NCBI GenBank assembly: GCA_943842425.1
Contig: CALTBR010000003.1
Span: forward strand, 186,001-250,000
Origin: UBA974 sp002292405
Lineage (GTDB): Bacteria; Bacteroidota; Bacteroidia; Flavobacteriales_D; Sanyastnellaceae
Length of the DNA: 64,000 bases
Direction: 5' to 3'
A model generated the notes under the pieces. That model saw nothing but the letters and a program-made list of their open reading frames with translations. It did no database searches and was not told the DNA's origin. A program made the translations under genes and the position numbers. Below, piece by piece: positions 25,581 through 35,155 of this stretch (the stretch's first letter is position 1; each line of letters begins with the position of its first letter).

Positions 25581-26741
25581 TTAGGCCTCAATAGGGCCTG
25601 AAGCTACAAGTTTATTTTCATCATAAAGTGTTGCAAACTGTCCAGCTGTTATACCTTTTTGTGGGGTGTCAAAGGTTAGAGTTAGACCTTCCTCAGTCAT
25701 CTTAACGTTTCCCGTTTGAAGAGGTTGTCGATATCTAAATCTAAGAAGGTATTTTCGTGTTTCGCCTATTTCCATTTTGTGAGATGGTAGCACCCAGTGA
25801 ACATCTTCTTTCGGTATTCGCAAGGCACTTCTCATAAGTCCAATGTGATTGTCACCTTGTCCTACAAATACCGTATTTGTAATAACATCAGTTCCTATTA
25901 CATAAAGTGGTTCAAGTTTACCTCCAACATTGAGGCCTTTTCTTTGGCCTACAGTGAAAAAGTGAGCTCCTTGATGCTGCCCTATAATAGATCCCATTTC
26001 AGGAGCTAATGTATATGGATCTGTTACAGCTTTCTCAGATTGTTTGAAGGTTGAGTGCTCATGTGACACTTCAATAATATCCCCAGGTTTAACGCTTAGT
26101 TTTTGCTGTAAGAAATCCGGCAGCCTAACCTTACCTATAAAACATAATCCTTGACTGTCTTTTTTATCAGCGGTATGTATTTCTGCATTTTTCGCGACTA
26201 GCCGAAGGTCAGGTTTAAGCATGTTGCCAATAGGGAAGACGGCGTGTTTGAGTTGATATTGAGTGAGTTGACAAAGGAAATAGCTTTGATCTTTGTTGGA
26301 ATCAGCTCCGGCCATTAATTCATATTCTGTGGAGCCATCTTCCATAATGGTTTCTCCCTTTTGACAGTAATGCCCTGTTGCAACAGCTTCAGCCCCTAAC
26401 TTGAGTGCGGCATCTAAAAATAAATCGAACTTAATTTCTCTGTTGCAAAGAATGTCTGGATTAGGAGTCCGACCTTGCTCATACTCTGAAAACATATAGT
26501 CAACGATTCTTTCGTGATACTCAGCACTAAAATCTATGACCTGGAAGGGGATCCCTAAGCGCTCAGCCACAAGCATAGCATCATTGGAATCATCTATCCA
26601 TGGGCAATCATCACTGATTGTCACAGATTCATCGTGCCAATTCCTCATAAATAACCCTACTACGTCGTGCCCTTCTTCTACTAACTTATAAGCGGCAACA
26701 CTAGAGTCAACACCACCAGATAATCCTACGACTATTCTCAT
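25581..26741 (-). CDS. mnmA: tRNA-specific 2-thiouridylase
   Basis: 386 residues. MnmA thiolates uridine 34 in the wobble position of tRNA for Lys, Glu and Gln. The PP-loop ATP site is GLSGGVDSSVAAYKL, the first catalytic Cys lies in NPDILCNREIKF, and the second in DSQGLCFIGK. The C-terminal beta-barrel (about 290-386) is complete, with FTVGQRKGLNVGG before it. Full length, transcribed alone. Confidence 0.96.
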   Translation of the reverse strand: MRIVVGLSGGVDSSVAAYKLVEEGHDVVGLFMRNWHDESVTISDDCPWIDDSNDAMLVAERLGIPFQVIDFSAEYHERIVDYMFSEYEQGRTPNPDILCNREIKFDLFLDAALKLGAEAVATGHYCQKGETIMEDGSTEYELMAGADSNKDQSYFLCQLTQYQLKHAVFPIGNMLKPDLRLVAKNAEIHTADKKDSQGLCFIGKVRLPDFLQQKLSVKPGDIIEVSHEHSTFKQSEKAVTDPYTLAPEMGSIIGQHQGAHFFTVGQRKGLNVGGKLEPLYVIGTDVITNTVFVGQGDNHIGLMRSALRIPKEDVHWVLPSHKMEIGETRKYLLRFRYRQPLQTGNVKMTEEGLTLTFDTPQKGITAGQFATLYDENKLVASGPIEA

Positions 26742-26886
26742 AATACAAAGTTACAAAAGGCAAAAGGTTATGTGGTGGTTTGCTTCGCTAGAGATTTTCA
26801 ACGAAATTGCGTATCCACTTTGAGCTTTATTTTAAATACGAGGCAACCTTTTTACTGAGGTTTCGTCATTTAAAGCGGCGACTATA

Positions 26887-27459
26887 ATGCAAAACAAAGA
26901 ATTGCTTGCCCACATTAATGGATGCCTAAGAGGAGATGATAAATCTCAGCGATGGGTTTTTGAACGGTATTACCGATTAATGTTTGGTGTGTGTTTGCGA
27001 TATATTTCGGATAAAGACGCCACACAAGATGTTGTTCAAGAGGGGTTCTTAAAAATATTTTCGAGTATTGATAAGTATTCTTCTAAAGGTTCTTTTGAAG
27101 GTTGGATGCGACGAATTATGGTGAATACATCAATAGATGCTATCAGGAGTCGTAAGGCGACTGGATTGGTTCTAGGGGTTGAAGAATCTTTTGACTCAAT
27201 TGTTGAAGAAGACGCACATATAAGTTATGATGAAAACGATGAGATGAACTTTACAGTGCACGATGTGCAAGCTGCCATGGCGCAACTGTCACCGATGTAC
27301 CGAATGGTTTTCAATCTGCATGTTTTTGACAATCTAGCGCACAAAGAGATATCTGATGAATTAGGCATTAGTGTAGGGACTTCGAAGTCAAATCTTGCTA
27401 AGGCAAGACGTAACCTTCGTAAACTTTTAGTAAATATGAATAAGACAAATCATGTCTGA
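26887..27459 (+). CDS. ECF-type RNA polymerase sigma factor
   Basis: 190 residues. Region 2 is visible as RWVFERYYRLMFGVCLRYI with DATQDVVQEGFLKIF, and region 4 as AQLSPMYRMVFNLHVFDN plus the helix-turn-helix ISDELGISVGTSKSNLAKA. An acidic linker of about 35 residues separates them. Such factors redirect RNA polymerase to a small regulon and are normally held by a membrane anti-sigma protein encoded next door. Here the last 8 bp overlap the start of a transmembrane protein with extracytoplasmic PKD and CHU_C domains, which is the likely regulator. The large surface protein after it is a plausible target. Confidence 0.93.
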   Translation: MQNKELLAHINGCLRGDDKSQRWVFERYYRLMFGVCLRYISDKDATQDVVQEGFLKIFSSIDKYSSKGSFEGWMRRIMVNTSIDAIRSRKATGLVLGVEESFDSIVEEDAHISYDENDEMNFTVHDVQAAMAQLSPMYRMVFNLHVFDNLAHKEISDELGISVGTSKSNLAKARRNLRKLLVNMNKTNHV

Positions 27460-28726
27460 TAAGAAGTTTGATAAAAAAATAAGAGAAACTCTCGAAAATC
27501 AGGAACCAGAAGCTACTGCTGACTGGGGAAAGATGAAAGAGAGATTAGCTGCTGTTGCGGCTCTTGGAGCACTAGGGGTTGGTGCTGCAAGCACACGTTT
27601 AATTTCTCAATTGTCAATAAGTGCCGCTGTGATTTTAGGATCTGCTTCACTATATGTAGTTCAGCGTTTCCTTACATTAGACACAGTCGTGAATGAAGAG
27701 CCTATTGAGACAATGCTTGAGGATGGTTCGACGGATTTTGAAGATGTATTGCCTGATTATGGGGTAGTCTATAATGAAGACACTGGAATGCTTGAGCCGG
27801 TTGATCATGAGCAGTTAGATAGTGAAGAACAAACAAAACAGATCGTAGTAGAAAGTGAAGTAATAGAAGAAAGGGTTGTCATAAATCATAAGAATCAAGT
27901 GATAGGCGAGGAGGCACAGATGGAAGAAAAAGATGTGTTTCATCCTGCTTCAAAAGCAATCCCATTTGAAGTATCTGCAAAAGAAGCTTGTGTAGGTGTT
28001 AAAGTTGATTTCGAACTTAGAGATCTCGATAAGACGATGATTTTTTTATGGAATTTTGGAGACGGTAGTTTTTCCACAGAAGCATATCCTTCTCATGTCT
28101 ATGAGGATGAAGGTGTTTTTGATGTTACTCTTTCAGTTAGATCTCAAGGAGCTGGTATTATTAAAACCAGAACAATTGAAAGTTTAATCGAAGTGCACCC
28201 GCTCCCTAAAGCTTTATTTGATTGGACTATGCCAAGGAACGCTGTAAATAGTAGTGTAGAAGTAAAGTTAAATGACAAAACAATAGATGCAAATTCATCT
28301 ACTTGGGTTGTAGATGGTGCTATTTCTGAAAATAGCACGCCGGTGTTTAAAGTACCTGGGAAATATGAATTAAACCTTATAGCTTCTAATCAATTTGGGT
28401 GCCAAGATCACACAACGAAAGTGATCGAATTTGGGAATAGAAACTCTCTAAATGCACCTGCTAGATTTAGCCCAAACAATGACGGACGATATGACACATT
28501 TATGCCATTTGGTTTAGAAGGACTTTCTGAAAAGTGGGAGCTCGTTATCTCCGATAAAAATGGGGGAATCGTATTTTCAACGACTGATTTTAACACCCCT
28601 TGGCAAGGAGATTTGCTCAATGGAGACTTAGTCCCTGATGGTCAATCTTTTAATTGGACTGTTGTATGCTATAGTCACAGTGGCAAACAGAGGCTATACA
28701 GCGACATAATTGAGGTTGAAAGGTAG
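27452..28726 (+). CDS. transmembrane PKD / CHU_C protein, putative anti-sigma factor
   Basis: 424 residues. There is no cleavable signal peptide: the first ~30 residues are charged (KKFDKKIRETLENQEP..., with DWGKMKERL), followed by Ala/Gly-rich and hydrophobic segments (about 31-48 and 50-72). An acidic linker (about 78-165) leads to a PKD domain (about 175-250, FLWNFGDGSFSTEAYPSH). The C-terminal ~80 residues are a CHU_C/type B sorting-like domain (RFSPNNDGRYDTFMPF). The N-terminus inside and sensor-like domain outside, together with translational overlap with an ECF sigma gene, suggest an anti-sigma factor. That is inference. A CHU_C domain on a protein anchored in the inner membrane is unexpected. 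Confidence 0.7.
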   Translation: MSDKKFDKKIRETLENQEPEATADWGKMKERLAAVAALGALGVGAASTRLISQLSISAAVILGSASLYVVQRFLTLDTVVNEEPIETMLEDGSTDFEDVLPDYGVVYNEDTGMLEPVDHEQLDSEEQTKQIVVESEVIEERVVINHKNQVIGEEAQMEEKDVFHPASKAIPFEVSAKEACVGVKVDFELRDLDKTMIFLWNFGDGSFSTEAYPSHVYEDEGVFDVTLSVRSQGAGIIKTRTIESLIEVHPLPKALFDWTMPRNAVNSSVEVKLNDKTIDANSSTWVVDGAISENSTPVFKVPGKYELNLIASNQFGCQDHTTKVIEFGNRNSLNAPARFSPNNDGRYDTFMPFGLEGLSEKWELVISDKNGGIVFSTTDFNTPWQGDLLNGDLVPDGQSFNWTVVCYSHSGKQRLYSDIIEVER

Positions 28727-28771
28727 TGTTTGGGTCTTCTTAAATCTGATTCATAAAGTTTATGAATGAAT

Positions 28772-28779
28772 GAGTATCT
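28772..28779 (+). promoter_or_regulatory. possible -7 box for the large CUB/PKD protein
   Basis: GTATCTTGCA lies about 30 bp upstream of the ATG at 28809 and matches the string before the DUF4199 gene at 24069 (TATCTTGCA). It approximates the Bacteroidota -7 element. This would give the surface-protein gene its own promoter inside the cluster. Confidence 0.3.
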
Positions 28780-28808
28780 TGCAGTTCATTGAAGCCACCA
28801 TTTTGAAT

Positions 28809-31800
28809 ATGAATTATCTGAACAGTTTTCGCTTTCTTTTTATTGTGTTTTTGAGTATTGCGTGTTCCGCGAGTGCGTTCTCGCAAGAGTCAATAATCTA
28901 CACAATGGGATCAGGAGATGTTATCGTTTATGAATGTGGAACGAGTGCTGTTTTTACGGATGACAATAGTGGTTCACAAGACGCTCAGGATCCATATTCT
29001 TGTACAAATAATACGATTACATTTTGTCCTGATGTCCCTGGAGATGCCGTTCAAATCAATTTTCTAGGTTTCGATTTACAAACGAATGCGAATCCGAATA
29101 ACAACGATGCTCTTTATGCTTACGATGGAGACAATACTGGAGCGAATTTAGTTGGAGTAGGTACTGGGAACAGTTTTAATGGTGTAAGTATAACTGCTTC
29201 AATTGATAATCCAACAGGCTGTGTTACGTTTCAATTTGTTTGTAATAACAATGCTACTGGAGGCGATATTGGTTGGGCTGCTTCAATAAGCTGTGTGACT
29301 CCTTGCTCATACCCAGTTTCGGGACTTGAGTTGGTTTCGCCAGACCCATTCCCCACCAACCAAGAAGGTTCTATAAGTATAGGTCTTTGTCCTGATGATG
29401 TTATCACATTTTCTGCAGAGTCTGCATTTGGAACAGATGGTTTTGCTCTACAGTCTCTCGTTTGGAATTGGGGAGATGGAGACGTAGAAATAACAGATGT
29501 TTCTGATGGTCTTATTGTACCTCATTCTTATTCTGAACCAGGTGAGTACATTGTTACACTTACTGTGGTTGACGAGAATGAGTGTAACAGTACGAACCTT
29601 CAACCTCACCAGGTCTTAGTCAGTACTTTGCCGATATTTAATACAGAATTTACGACGCCTATCTGTGCGGGTTCACCTGGGTTTTTAAATGGTGATCCTG
29701 TTCAGTCTATTACTTGGACTGCTCTTCCCCCTGTAGGAGTGTCCGAACTAGCGGACCTCCCAGATGCCACTGGAGTTGCCTTTACCTCAGAATTATTCCT
29801 TGACTTTTTTGAGCAAGGTCAAGTTTTAGAAAACTGTGAAGATATTGAACTGATCACAGCAAATATTGAACATACGTTTATTGGAGACTTGTCTTTTTGG
29901 ATTACGTGTCCAGATGGAACAGAAGTCATACTCATGGATAATGGAGCCAGTGGTGGGCCTGACCCAACTGGATGTACTCCGAATGATCTTGGAGGAAACA
30001 ATCTAGGTCTTGCAGATGTTGAAGGGTGGGATTATTCTTGGAATATGGATGCTGAGTGGGTGTTAGATGATGCAGGAAACCCTGATGCAGCAAGCCCTAT
30101 GCCTTCAGGAACATATCTGCCTTGCGAAGATTTATGTGATTTTGTGGGATGTCCCTTAAACGGAATATGGACATTTAATGTAATTGATCAATGGGCTGCA
30201 GATAATGGAACACTATTCGGTTGGGGAATAGACTTTAACCCAAATATTGTTCCTGGTGTAACAACATTTACTCCTGTTATCGGGTTGGATTCGGATTCCA
30301 GTTTTTGGGATGTCACTACGTTTGATGAAGGAGTTGTGTTTATATCAGAAGATGCTAATTATGTAGATCTAGAATTTCCAAATCCAGGACTTTTCGACTT
30401 CACATACCAAGTAACCAATAACTTTGGTTGTAGTTGGGATACTACGGTTAATATTACAGTTATTGAAGGCCCTCAAACAAACATCTCTGCTGGAGAGGAC
30501 GTGATCTTTTGCCAGGATCCTGTTCAACTTCAAGGCTTGTTTACTGGTGATGGTCCTTCTCCATGTGGTGGTGCAGGTGGGTCTTATGACTATTGTTACA
30601 CGAACAATGAAAACACGGTGTTTAACTATTGCCCTGATGTCTTAGGCGATGGCACCATGATGACGATTAATTTTTCTGCAGGCATCATGGAGACTTGCTG
30701 TGATTTTATCAATGTATTTGATGGACCTAATGGCACAGGAAATTTAATTGAAACATTTAATACGAATATCCCTGGTGCAACATTTACTGCAACAAATGCT
30801 GATGGTTGTATTTCCTTTGTCCTTACAAGTGATGGAAGTGTGAATTGTGCAGATGGGTTTTTTGGTTTTGAGCCTCTTGCATGGTGCGTAAGCTGTGGAG
30901 GTCAGGATGCTTGCGGATTTGATTGGTCTTGGACTCCAACGGAGTATTTAGACAATCCATTTGTTCCTCAGCCTACAGTTTTAGACTTTGATGGACAACC
31001 TACGGCATATACTTTGTCTGTTGAGCCTATAGGTTTTGACAATTGTGCAGCGACAGATGTTGTGATGGTATTGCCAGGATTCGAGTATGAAGTAACTGAT
31101 CAACAACCGTCTTGTTTAGCTGATGATGGAGTTTTAATAGTTTCCATTAACGAACCGTTAAGTGAAGGTCCATTTACAATAGAATTTTTTGAAGGGGGAA
31201 TTCTTCAGGAATCTTTAGAGTTTGATGGCAATGATTATGTCCTTCAGAACTTAACTCCTGGATTATACAGTGTTGATTTATTTGACGATACTGGTTGTCT
31301 GTATTCATATGAATTCGAAATGCTAGATCCAGTTCCTATGCAAATTGAAACAAGCTCTGATGAAATTATTTGTTTATCTGCAGCTGTTGTACTTGAGGCT
31401 TGGTCTGATCAAGATCCTGCTGATGTTTGGACTTATCATTGGATAAATTCTATTTCTGGGGATACTACTTCAACAGTTGATGGAAGTTTTGTAGCCAGTC
31501 CTCTTTCTAGTACTATTTATACTGTTTTTGCTACTGACCCTAATGGTTGTCCTTCTGATGATGAGCAGATCAACGTGAATGTGTTAGGTGAATTGATAGC
31601 GGATTTACAAGGAACTGATTTCATATGTAGCGGAGAAGAGGCTCAACTCGATGCAAGCGGGTCATTCGGAGGAAGTGGTGCTGGTTATCACTACACTTGG
31701 TTATGGGAAGGCAATCAATTAGGAGCCTTGGAAAATAGCATAGAGAATAACGCGCCTCCTTCGTCGGGGGTGTATTGTGTGATTGTTAATGATGATTGTG

Positions 31801-32657
31801 AGACCCCACCTTCAGAGGCATGTATGCTTGTTACAATTGAATCTCCCATTGAGGTGGACTTTGTTGCAGACACGACGAAAGCTTGTGGAAATGGAGCTTT
31901 TGCGTTCACGAATTTGATCGACCCATCATTGATTACAACGAGTGTTTGGGAGTTTGGGGATGGAGCTATGACTGCTGAAATGAACACTGACCACATCTAT
32001 GAGACTCCAGGTTTTTATACTGTTACGCTAACCATTAATTCTCTCGCTGGTGGTTGTGAGTACTCTGCGTCTAAGGAGTCGTACATCAATATTTACCCTT
32101 TACCGATGGTGGGTTTCTATGCGAACCCTCAACCTACAACTGTACCTAATACGACGATAACTTTTGATGGGTTACAGAGTGATAATGTTGTTAGTTGGCT
32201 ATGGACTTTTAACTCGTATAACCCTCTTGGATTCGCAATTGTTGAGGATCCTGTGTTTACTTTCCCTTATGATAGAGGTGGATTTTATCCTGTGAAATTA
32301 GAGGTTGAGGATATCTTTGGTTGTACTAACCAAGTAACTCGTGAGATAGAAATACGTGATTTATTTAATCTCTTCATCCCAACTTCTTTCACACCTAACA
32401 ATGACGGTACAAATGACGCTTTCTTTATCCAGGGTTCAGATATTGACCCAGATAGATTCGAGCTTCAAATATTCAACCGCTGGGGAGAGGTTGTGTTTGA
32501 AACGACCGACATGAACGAAGTTTGGAATGGTAAGGTTGGAACAGACGGAGAATATTTTTCGCGCAACGGAACGTATACGTACCGTGTTGAAGTTCACAGT
32601 ATAAGTGAGGAAAGCTGGAGGAAAGAAGTATTCGGATATGTAATGCTTATTCGCTAA
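28809..32657 (+). CDS. large secreted CUB / P-domain / PKD protein with T9SS type B sorting domain
   Basis: About 1,282 residues from the ATG at 28809, where a signal peptide begins (MNYLNSFRFLFIVFLSIACS, cleavage near FSQ); the frame is open 13 codons further up. In order, numbered from 28809, the domains are: a CUB-like domain (about 30-150), PKD (about 190-260), a proprotein-convertase P-like domain (about 315-475, IEHTFIGDLSFWITCPDG), a second CUB-like domain (about 580-690), an SprB-like/Ig-like region, two PKD domains (about 1070-1215), and CHU_C (FIPTSFTPNNDGTNDAFF ... FGYVMLIR). The protein should be secreted and attached to the surface or released by T9SS. Adhesion is inferred from the domains; no enzyme is visible. 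Confidence 0.85.
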   Translation: MNYLNSFRFLFIVFLSIACSASAFSQESIIYTMGSGDVIVYECGTSAVFTDDNSGSQDAQDPYSCTNNTITFCPDVPGDAVQINFLGFDLQTNANPNNNDALYAYDGDNTGANLVGVGTGNSFNGVSITASIDNPTGCVTFQFVCNNNATGGDIGWAASISCVTPCSYPVSGLELVSPDPFPTNQEGSISIGLCPDDVITFSAESAFGTDGFALQSLVWNWGDGDVEITDVSDGLIVPHSYSEPGEYIVTLTVVDENECNSTNLQPHQVLVSTLPIFNTEFTTPICAGSPGFLNGDPVQSITWTALPPVGVSELADLPDATGVAFTSELFLDFFEQGQVLENCEDIELITANIEHTFIGDLSFWITCPDGTEVILMDNGASGGPDPTGCTPNDLGGNNLGLADVEGWDYSWNMDAEWVLDDAGNPDAASPMPSGTYLPCEDLCDFVGCPLNGIWTFNVIDQWAADNGTLFGWGIDFNPNIVPGVTTFTPVIGLDSDSSFWDVTTFDEGVVFISEDANYVDLEFPNPGLFDFTYQVTNNFGCSWDTTVNITVIEGPQTNISAGEDVIFCQDPVQLQGLFTGDGPSPCGGAGGSYDYCYTNNENTVFNYCPDVLGDGTMMTINFSAGIMETCCDFINVFDGPNGTGNLIETFNTNIPGATFTATNADGCISFVLTSDGSVNCADGFFGFEPLAWCVSCGGQDACGFDWSWTPTEYLDNPFVPQPTVLDFDGQPTAYTLSVEPIGFDNCAATDVVMVLPGFEYEVTDQQPSCLADDGVLIVSINEPLSEGPFTIEFFEGGILQESLEFDGNDYVLQNLTPGLYSVDLFDDTGCLYSYEFEMLDPVPMQIETSSDEIICLSAAVVLEAWSDQDPADVWTYHWINSISGDTTSTVDGSFVASPLSSTIYTVFATDPNGCPSDDEQINVNVLGELIADLQGTDFICSGEEAQLDASGSFGGSGAGYHYTWLWEGNQLGALENSIENNAPPSSGVYCVIVNDDCETPPSEACMLVTIESPIEVDFVADTTKACGNGAFAFTNLIDPSLITTSVWEFGDGAMTAEMNTDHIYETPGFYTVTLTINSLAGGCEYSASKESYINIYPLPMVGFYANPQPTTVPNTTITFDGLQSDNVVSWLWTFNSYNPLGFAIVEDPVFTFPYDRGGFYPVKLEVEDIFGCTNQVTREIEIRDLFNLFIPTSFTPNNDGTNDAFFIQGSDIDPDRFELQIFNRWGEVVFETTDMNEVWNGKVGTDGEYFSRNGTYTYRVEVHSISEESWRKEVFGYVMLIR

Positions 32658-32679
32658 TCACACGAATGAAGCAGTGATG

Positions 32680-34569
32680 TTATTCGCTGTCATTAAGATT
32701 TAGGAGTTCGTCCATGGTGCCAGTTGCTACGCTGTGATAATTGGGACGAGCTTTTTTGTAGATGCTTAAAGCCATATTTGTTTGTTCTGTGTCAAGCAAA
32801 GCCTTGTAAAGTGGAGTTAAAAACTTTCTTCTACCCACATTGATAAGGAATGTCTCTAGACGATCGTAAGAAGCCTCGTGCCCCTTTAAAACGGCCTGTT
32901 CTAACCAAGCGAAAAGAACTTCGTTGTTGCCGGTTGATGAGATTTTAAATGTAGTATTTAACTCATCCAGTTTTGCCACACTTACAGATGACGGGATGCT
33001 CTTTAAAAATCTGTACCGCTCTTGGTATATCCAATCGTTCCAAAGCAAGTCTGAAGTAGCCATTCCGCCAGATGCCCAACTCGCCACGGCGATATCTACT
33101 TGCTCAATTCTGTCGCTTTGAATTTTTGGGCAGTTGTCAGGAAGGCCTGCGCCGTCTATCCAAGCTGTGAGATTGACTGCATTGCGAGTTGCTTCATCTG
33201 TGAGAAGATTACTTTCCAAATATTCGATGAAATTATCAGTATCCATTACCTTAAATGCGTGCTTTGTGAAGTACTCAGAGAGGAAAGCATCGAATGGAGC
33301 TCTTCCAACAGTTTCTTCAATCATGCGAAGGAATAGAAACCCCTTGTCGTAGGCAATAGCTGTCATTCCGTCATCTGGATTGCGACCCTTTAAATGAAGG
33401 CGAAGATGAGTGTCGTTTGGGCTTAAATCCGACAATTCATTGACTAATCCTCTATAGCTGAGGCTGGCAAGCATTTCACTTATATCTCGGCCGTAAACGG
33501 CTTCCATAATTCTTTGCTCGAAATACACTGTGAATCCTTCGTTAAGCCAAAAGTCATCCCATGTAGAATTTGTCACTAAGTTTCCGCTCCAGCTGTGAGC
33601 AAGTTCGTGTGCAACCAAGCTGACCAGGCTACGGTCACCTGCGATAATCGTGGGTGTGGCAAATGTTAAGCGTGGATTCTCCATCCCGCCAAATGGGAAA
33701 GCTGAAGGCAGAACTAACAAATCGTAACGCTCCCAAGCGTATTTCCCGTAAAGGCTTTCAGCTGCAACAAGAAGATCTTCCATCTCTGAAAATTCATACT
33801 CTGCTGCGTCGATAAGGTTGGGAGTGGCATAAACACCAGTGTGTTCACCCACACTTCTAAACTCTACATCTCCAACAGCGAGGGCTAGAAGGTAAGAGGG
33901 GATGGGTTGGTCCATCACGAAGGTATAGTGTCCTTCAGCGTTCTTTTCTGTGGGATTCACGGCGCTCATCAGCGCCATTAAATCTTTAGGTACATCAACA
34001 GTAGCGTTGTAAGTAAAACGTATTCCAGGGGAGTCTTGACAAGGGATCCAAGTTCTTGCGAGAATGGCTTGGCTTTGTGTGAATAAGAATGGGTGTGTAT
34101 TTTCTGATCCTTCGACCCAAAGGAAGGCATCGGCTCCCGGTTGTGTGTTGTAATTTATACTCACCTTTTTCGTTGAAGGTGTGATTTCTATACTTAGAGG
34201 AGATCCGATGAACTCTTGTTCCTCTCCTATATTGAATGGGCTGTCTTTTCCGTCAACCTGTACGCTGAGGATATCTAACTCACGTATGTCTAAGATAACT
34301 TTTTCAGCATTGTCAGATGTTTCGAGATCGAAAGTTGCTGTAGCAGCAATGGTGCGAGACTCGAAATCTACGACAGCGTTCCAATCGAGGTGTGTTACAA
34401 CAGCTTCTGCAGGTTTACTATAACTGTGGTGGTCTGTGGCTCTTTTCATATTGAGTATTGCTTCTTTTTTTGTGCTCGAGTTATCTGTCGAGGTCGAGGT
34501 TGTCGAGTTTTCACAACTAGCTATAGTAAGTAAGCCAATTGTAATAAGGCTGATTTTGAGTAGGTTCAT
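32680..34569 (-). CDS. M1 metallopeptidase, leukotriene-A4-hydrolase-like lipoprotein
   Basis: 629 residues with a lipoprotein signal (LTIASC, Cys19). The zinc site is HELAH in VAHELAHSWSGN with the third ligand Glu 18 residues further in WLNEGFTVYFE. The substrate-binding motif GGMENPRLTF and the segment after it follow the LTA4H subgroup closely, and a helical C-terminal domain (about 480-629) is present. It should cleave N-terminal residues from peptides in the periplasm or at the outer membrane. Its ATG overlaps the bioY stop by 4 bp, so it is the last gene of a three-gene unit with bioY and a second M1 peptidase. Confidence 0.92.
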   Translation of the reverse strand: MNLLKISLITIGLLTIASCENSTTSTSTDNSSTKKEAILNMKRATDHHSYSKPAEAVVTHLDWNAVVDFESRTIAATATFDLETSDNAEKVILDIRELDILSVQVDGKDSPFNIGEEQEFIGSPLSIEITPSTKKVSINYNTQPGADAFLWVEGSENTHPFLFTQSQAILARTWIPCQDSPGIRFTYNATVDVPKDLMALMSAVNPTEKNAEGHYTFVMDQPIPSYLLALAVGDVEFRSVGEHTGVYATPNLIDAAEYEFSEMEDLLVAAESLYGKYAWERYDLLVLPSAFPFGGMENPRLTFATPTIIAGDRSLVSLVAHELAHSWSGNLVTNSTWDDFWLNEGFTVYFEQRIMEAVYGRDISEMLASLSYRGLVNELSDLSPNDTHLRLHLKGRNPDDGMTAIAYDKGFLFLRMIEETVGRAPFDAFLSEYFTKHAFKVMDTDNFIEYLESNLLTDEATRNAVNLTAWIDGAGLPDNCPKIQSDRIEQVDIAVASWASGGMATSDLLWNDWIYQERYRFLKSIPSSVSVAKLDELNTTFKISSTGNNEVLFAWLEQAVLKGHEASYDRLETFLINVGRRKFLTPLYKALLDTEQTNMALSIYKKARPNYHSVATGTMDELLNLNDSE

Positions 34570-35144
34570 TTATTAAAGTTTTTTAAAGCTCTTCCTGTTA
34601 GGACAAATAAGATAGTGCCGAATGCTGTTTTAACGAGCAGTCCAGGCATGAGGACTTTCACGGCAGTAGAAATATCAAGGGAGGTAGGGGTGAGGGCGTC
34701 TTGAAACCCAAGGCCCAAGATTAGAATTATCGTTTGGGCTAAAAAAAGAATAATACTTCCAGTAATAAATTCATATTTGACGAAGTTCGTTTTTTTAGAG
34801 GCGTAGTTTGCAGCCTCACCAGCGAATAACGCTGCGATGGGGAAGGACAAGAGAAAGCCACCAGTCGGGCCTGAAAAATGGAGCCAACCTGAAGCGCCGC
34901 CATGGAAAACAGGAGCTCCTAAGCCACCCACTAACAAATATAAACCTGTAGCCACAACACCGACTCGACTACCAAACAGAAAACCAGAAAGCACAACTAG
35001 GATAGATTGTAGAGTTATTGGGAACCCTTGAGTTAAGTCTAACTCTATGGACCCTAAGAGCGCCATTGCCGAGCATGATATCACAACATAAATTGCGTCG
35101 TCATAATGGATATTTCCCGTGAGTTTGATGTCAGATCGAATCAT
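34566..35144 (-). CDS. bioY: biotin transporter, substrate-binding subunit
   Basis: 192 residues with about six membrane helices. Family motifs are QGFPITLQSILVVLSG and YLLVGGLGAPVFHGGASG followed by GPTGGFLLSFP. BioY is the S component of an ECF transporter for biotin and can work with a shared ATPase/T module; no EcfA/EcfT genes are nearby. It lies between two M1 peptidase genes (11 bp after one, overlapping the other by 4 bp). Biotin import would serve the biotin-dependent carboxylase encoded elsewhere in the window. Confidence 0.92.
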   Translation of the reverse strand: MIRSDIKLTGNIHYDDAIYVVISCSAMALLGSIELDLTQGFPITLQSILVVLSGFLFGSRVGVVATGLYLLVGGLGAPVFHGGASGWLHFSGPTGGFLLSFPIAALFAGEAANYASKKTNFVKYEFITGSIILFLAQTIILILGLGFQDALTPTSLDISTAVKVLMPGLLVKTAFGTILFVLTGRALKNFNK

Positions 35145-35155
35145 TTTTATGAGTG

